Assembly (NCBI GenBank): GCA_003991915.1
Contig: RQTK01000491.1
Coordinates: 3,108-67,107, forward strand
DNA: 64,000 bases
Source of the DNA: Elysia chlorotica
Lineage: Eukaryota; Mollusca; Gastropoda; Plakobranchidae
Direction of reading: 5' to 3'
Shown: piece by piece, positions 62,380 to 64,000 of the stretch
Layout of the letters: each line of letters begins with the position of its first letter
Numbering within the stretch: the stretch's first letter is position 1
Program-made: the position numbers and the translations under genes
The notes under the pieces: model-generated
The model's database searches: none
Seen by the model: the letters and a program-made list of their open reading frames with translations, nothing else
What the model was told of the DNA's origin: nothing

Positions 62380-62735
62380 ATGGTGTTGGTGGCTGTGGTA
62401 GTGGTAGTGGTTTTGGTGGTGGTGGCTGTGGTGGTGGTAGTGGTTTTAGTTGTGATGGTTGTGGTGGTGGTAGTGGTTTTGGTCGTGATGCTTGTGGTGA
62501 TGATAGTAGTCTTAATGTTGGTTGTGATGGTGACAGTGGTTTTAGTGATGGTTGTGTGATGGTTATGGTGGTGGTAGTGATCTTAATGTTGGTTGTGGTG
62601 GTGGTAGTAGTCTTAGTGATGGTTGTGTGATGGTTGTGGTGGTGGTAGTGGTCTTAATGTTGGTTGTGGTGGTGGTAGTAGTCTTAGTGGTCTTGATAGT
62701 CGTGGTAGTGATCTTTGTGATGGGTGTAGTGGTTG
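62380..62735 (+). repeat. GGT-rich minisatellite
   Basis: GGT/TGTGGTGGTAGT units with a higher-order period of about 71 bp between 62,551 and 62,692. Gly-rich and Val-rich open frames in two registers arise from the repeat; I do not call them genes. Confidence 0.85.
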
Positions 62736-62739
62736 TGTA

Positions 62740-63060
62740 GGAGGGTCCCAGATCCCCTGTCTCTCAGGTCGGCGCTTGTCTCCGCTGCGCACCGCTGGCC
62801 ACAGTAGATGTCTGGTGCTCATCAGACCTTTCGCGGCGGTTGTGTCCAAGTCCGTTTGGCCGTGGAGCGATTTCACGCGCGGCTGGACCCGGTATGCGTG
62901 CCCGTCCTCTAGATTTGGACGTTGGTTCTCACTGGATTTATGCTGAAAGTATCTAAATCTAGTGGACGGACTCGGAACGAGAGATATATAAGTTTCGTCG
63001 ACGAAACTGGATCTCTCTTCCAGTTTTAAGTCTCCTAAGTCTTCAGGAAGATCATAATAA
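62740..63060 (-). mobile_element. GC-rich block, probably a dispersed molluscan repeat
   Basis: Much higher GC than its surroundings. The minus strand has an open stretch with TRHLLWPAVRSGDKRRPERQ and GIWDP. I have an impression of similar peptides as repeat-derived predictions in gastropod genomes, which cannot be verified here. The right part has a TATA-like 'gatatataag' and a perfect palindrome at 62,991-63,008. A promoter or first exon is the alternative. Confidence 0.35.
62979..63017. repeat. Palindrome with outer inverted repeat
   Basis: AGTTTCGTCGACGAAACT (62,991-63,008) is a perfect 18-bp palindrome. It is flanked by GAGAGAT on the left and its complement ATCTCTC on the right, making an interrupted 39-bp inverted repeat. 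Confidence 0.85.
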
Positions 63061-63064
63061 TAAG

Positions 63065-64000
63065 TTGTAAAAAGGAGGAAACATACGTTGTAGGACTTTA
63101 TTTATGTAGAATGTAGCTGTCACCTAAAATTGATTGTCGGGGATAGTATTGGATTGCTTTGGTATGTCTTTAAAGACCTTTAGGTGGGTTTTTACGTTTA
63201 CATTGTTTTAATCCTATAAACGATACCCTCTTTTGTACACTTTTGTCAGTATTTGATGTTTTTTGACACTTTGATGTTTTTATTAGTTAAAATTTCCATT
63301 TCTTCTAAACAGTGTTTTGGCACCTACCGTATTTAAATTTTCCTACCTCATTATTCATCATTTTGCTGTCTAGCCAATATTCTATGTAATTTCTGATAAC
63401 GTTGTTTTCACTTTCCGAATCATTTCTTTAAAGAAACTTAATAAAAGCTATAGCCACATTTCAAGAGCTGATGCAATAAAACAATATGAAATGCATGCTG
63501 CATATTAAAATTATCGCACGCACGCATCCATACTTTCGCGATAATGGGCTTATCCTATTTCCATCAAACACACATTGCTTACACAGACAGAAACAAATTG
63601 CCCTTCATTTACTACGCAGTCTTCATTTCCTTTAGTTGAAGATAAAAATTCCTCTTAAATGGATAAGTAACCGACAAAAAGATTCAAATGTAAGAAAAAA
63701 GCACACAGAGGAGAAAATATAAATAATAGATAATTGATATCGAAAGAAAGAAGGAGCAAGACAGTCGGTTCAGACGCAACTGTACGTCGTGGAGTTCGAA
63801 TACCACTGAAGGCGATACATTTTTTTCTATTGTTTTGTCTCATTTTCCACACCCACTGCTTAACGTGATCTGTATAATCATATTTATTACCTGCGATTAG
63901 TCTCGTGTTGCCCCAACTATAAATGTAATTTGGAAAGAGTGATCCAAATAATGGTAGTAAACGTTAGAAGTAGTTGTAATGGTGCTAGTAGAGACACAAA
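63065..64000. other. Unassigned DNA with one tRNA-like scrap
   Basis: AT-rich. Near 63,760-63,825 'gtcggttcagacgcaactgt' and 'ggagttcgaataccactg' resemble degraded A and B boxes. No gene seen. Confidence 0.3.

Noticed and set aside
62274-62740. Gly-rich 118-codon frame resembling a cuticle- or shell-type protein
   Set aside because: No signal peptide or conserved flank, a competing Val-rich frame in another register, and a minisatellite structure.

Overview
This is eukaryotic genomic DNA: AT-rich, gene-poor, with long introns, GT-AG splice sites and dense microsatellites (CT/GA, CAA, CTGT, GAT, GGT). Dispersed tRNA-like short repeats with tails such as 'ttggacgttaaaaccaa', plus jockey-like LINE debris, suggest a mollusc, most likely a gastropod. 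That placement is inference from style; no species-diagnostic gene was recognised.

Only one convincing multi-exon protein gene is present, on the + strand from 12,006 to 29,107. I traced 20 coding exons whose splice phases all agree. They give about 1,089 residues: a short N-terminus, an acidic tract, many alpha-helical armadillo/HEAT-like stretches, an Arg/Ser/Pro/Gly-rich linker, then a second helical part. I could not name it. Two of its exons (15,139-15,048 and 14,026-13,802) lie on the - strand inside the gene, in the order and phases expected if about 1.4-2 kb had been inverted. The end of the preceding exon appears to be cut by the left breakpoint. Either the assembly or this haplotype carries a local inversion.

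The 3' end is also rearranged. The 71-bp penultimate exon occurs twice in the gene (26,819 and 28,131); splicing both in would create an immediate in-frame stop. About 2.6 kb carrying the last two exons (27,061-29,699) is copied again at 39,940-42,573, followed by a third partial copy of its front part (42,574-43,200). The copies are mosaics of one another.

Layout: 1-3,360, ATT repeat, decayed LINE and unexplained DNA; 3,361-11,700, microsatellites, a 213-bp tandem duplication and dispersed repeats with a conserved terminal hairpin; 12,006-29,107, the gene; 29,440-31,050, a repeat cluster; 31,070-34,430, AT-rich DNA with possible polyadenylation signals and a piggyBac-like MITE; 34,430-39,900, SINE-like pieces and microsatellites; 39,940-43,990, segmental duplication and a very large CTGT/CT array; 44,000-64,000, mostly non-coding DNA with microsatellites, an assembly gap (49,967-50,356), LINE and SINE scraps, a few weak single-exon candidates and, near the end, a GGT minisatellite beside a GC-rich block with a perfect palindrome. 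No rRNA, intact tRNA, CRISPR or bacterial-type feature was seen.
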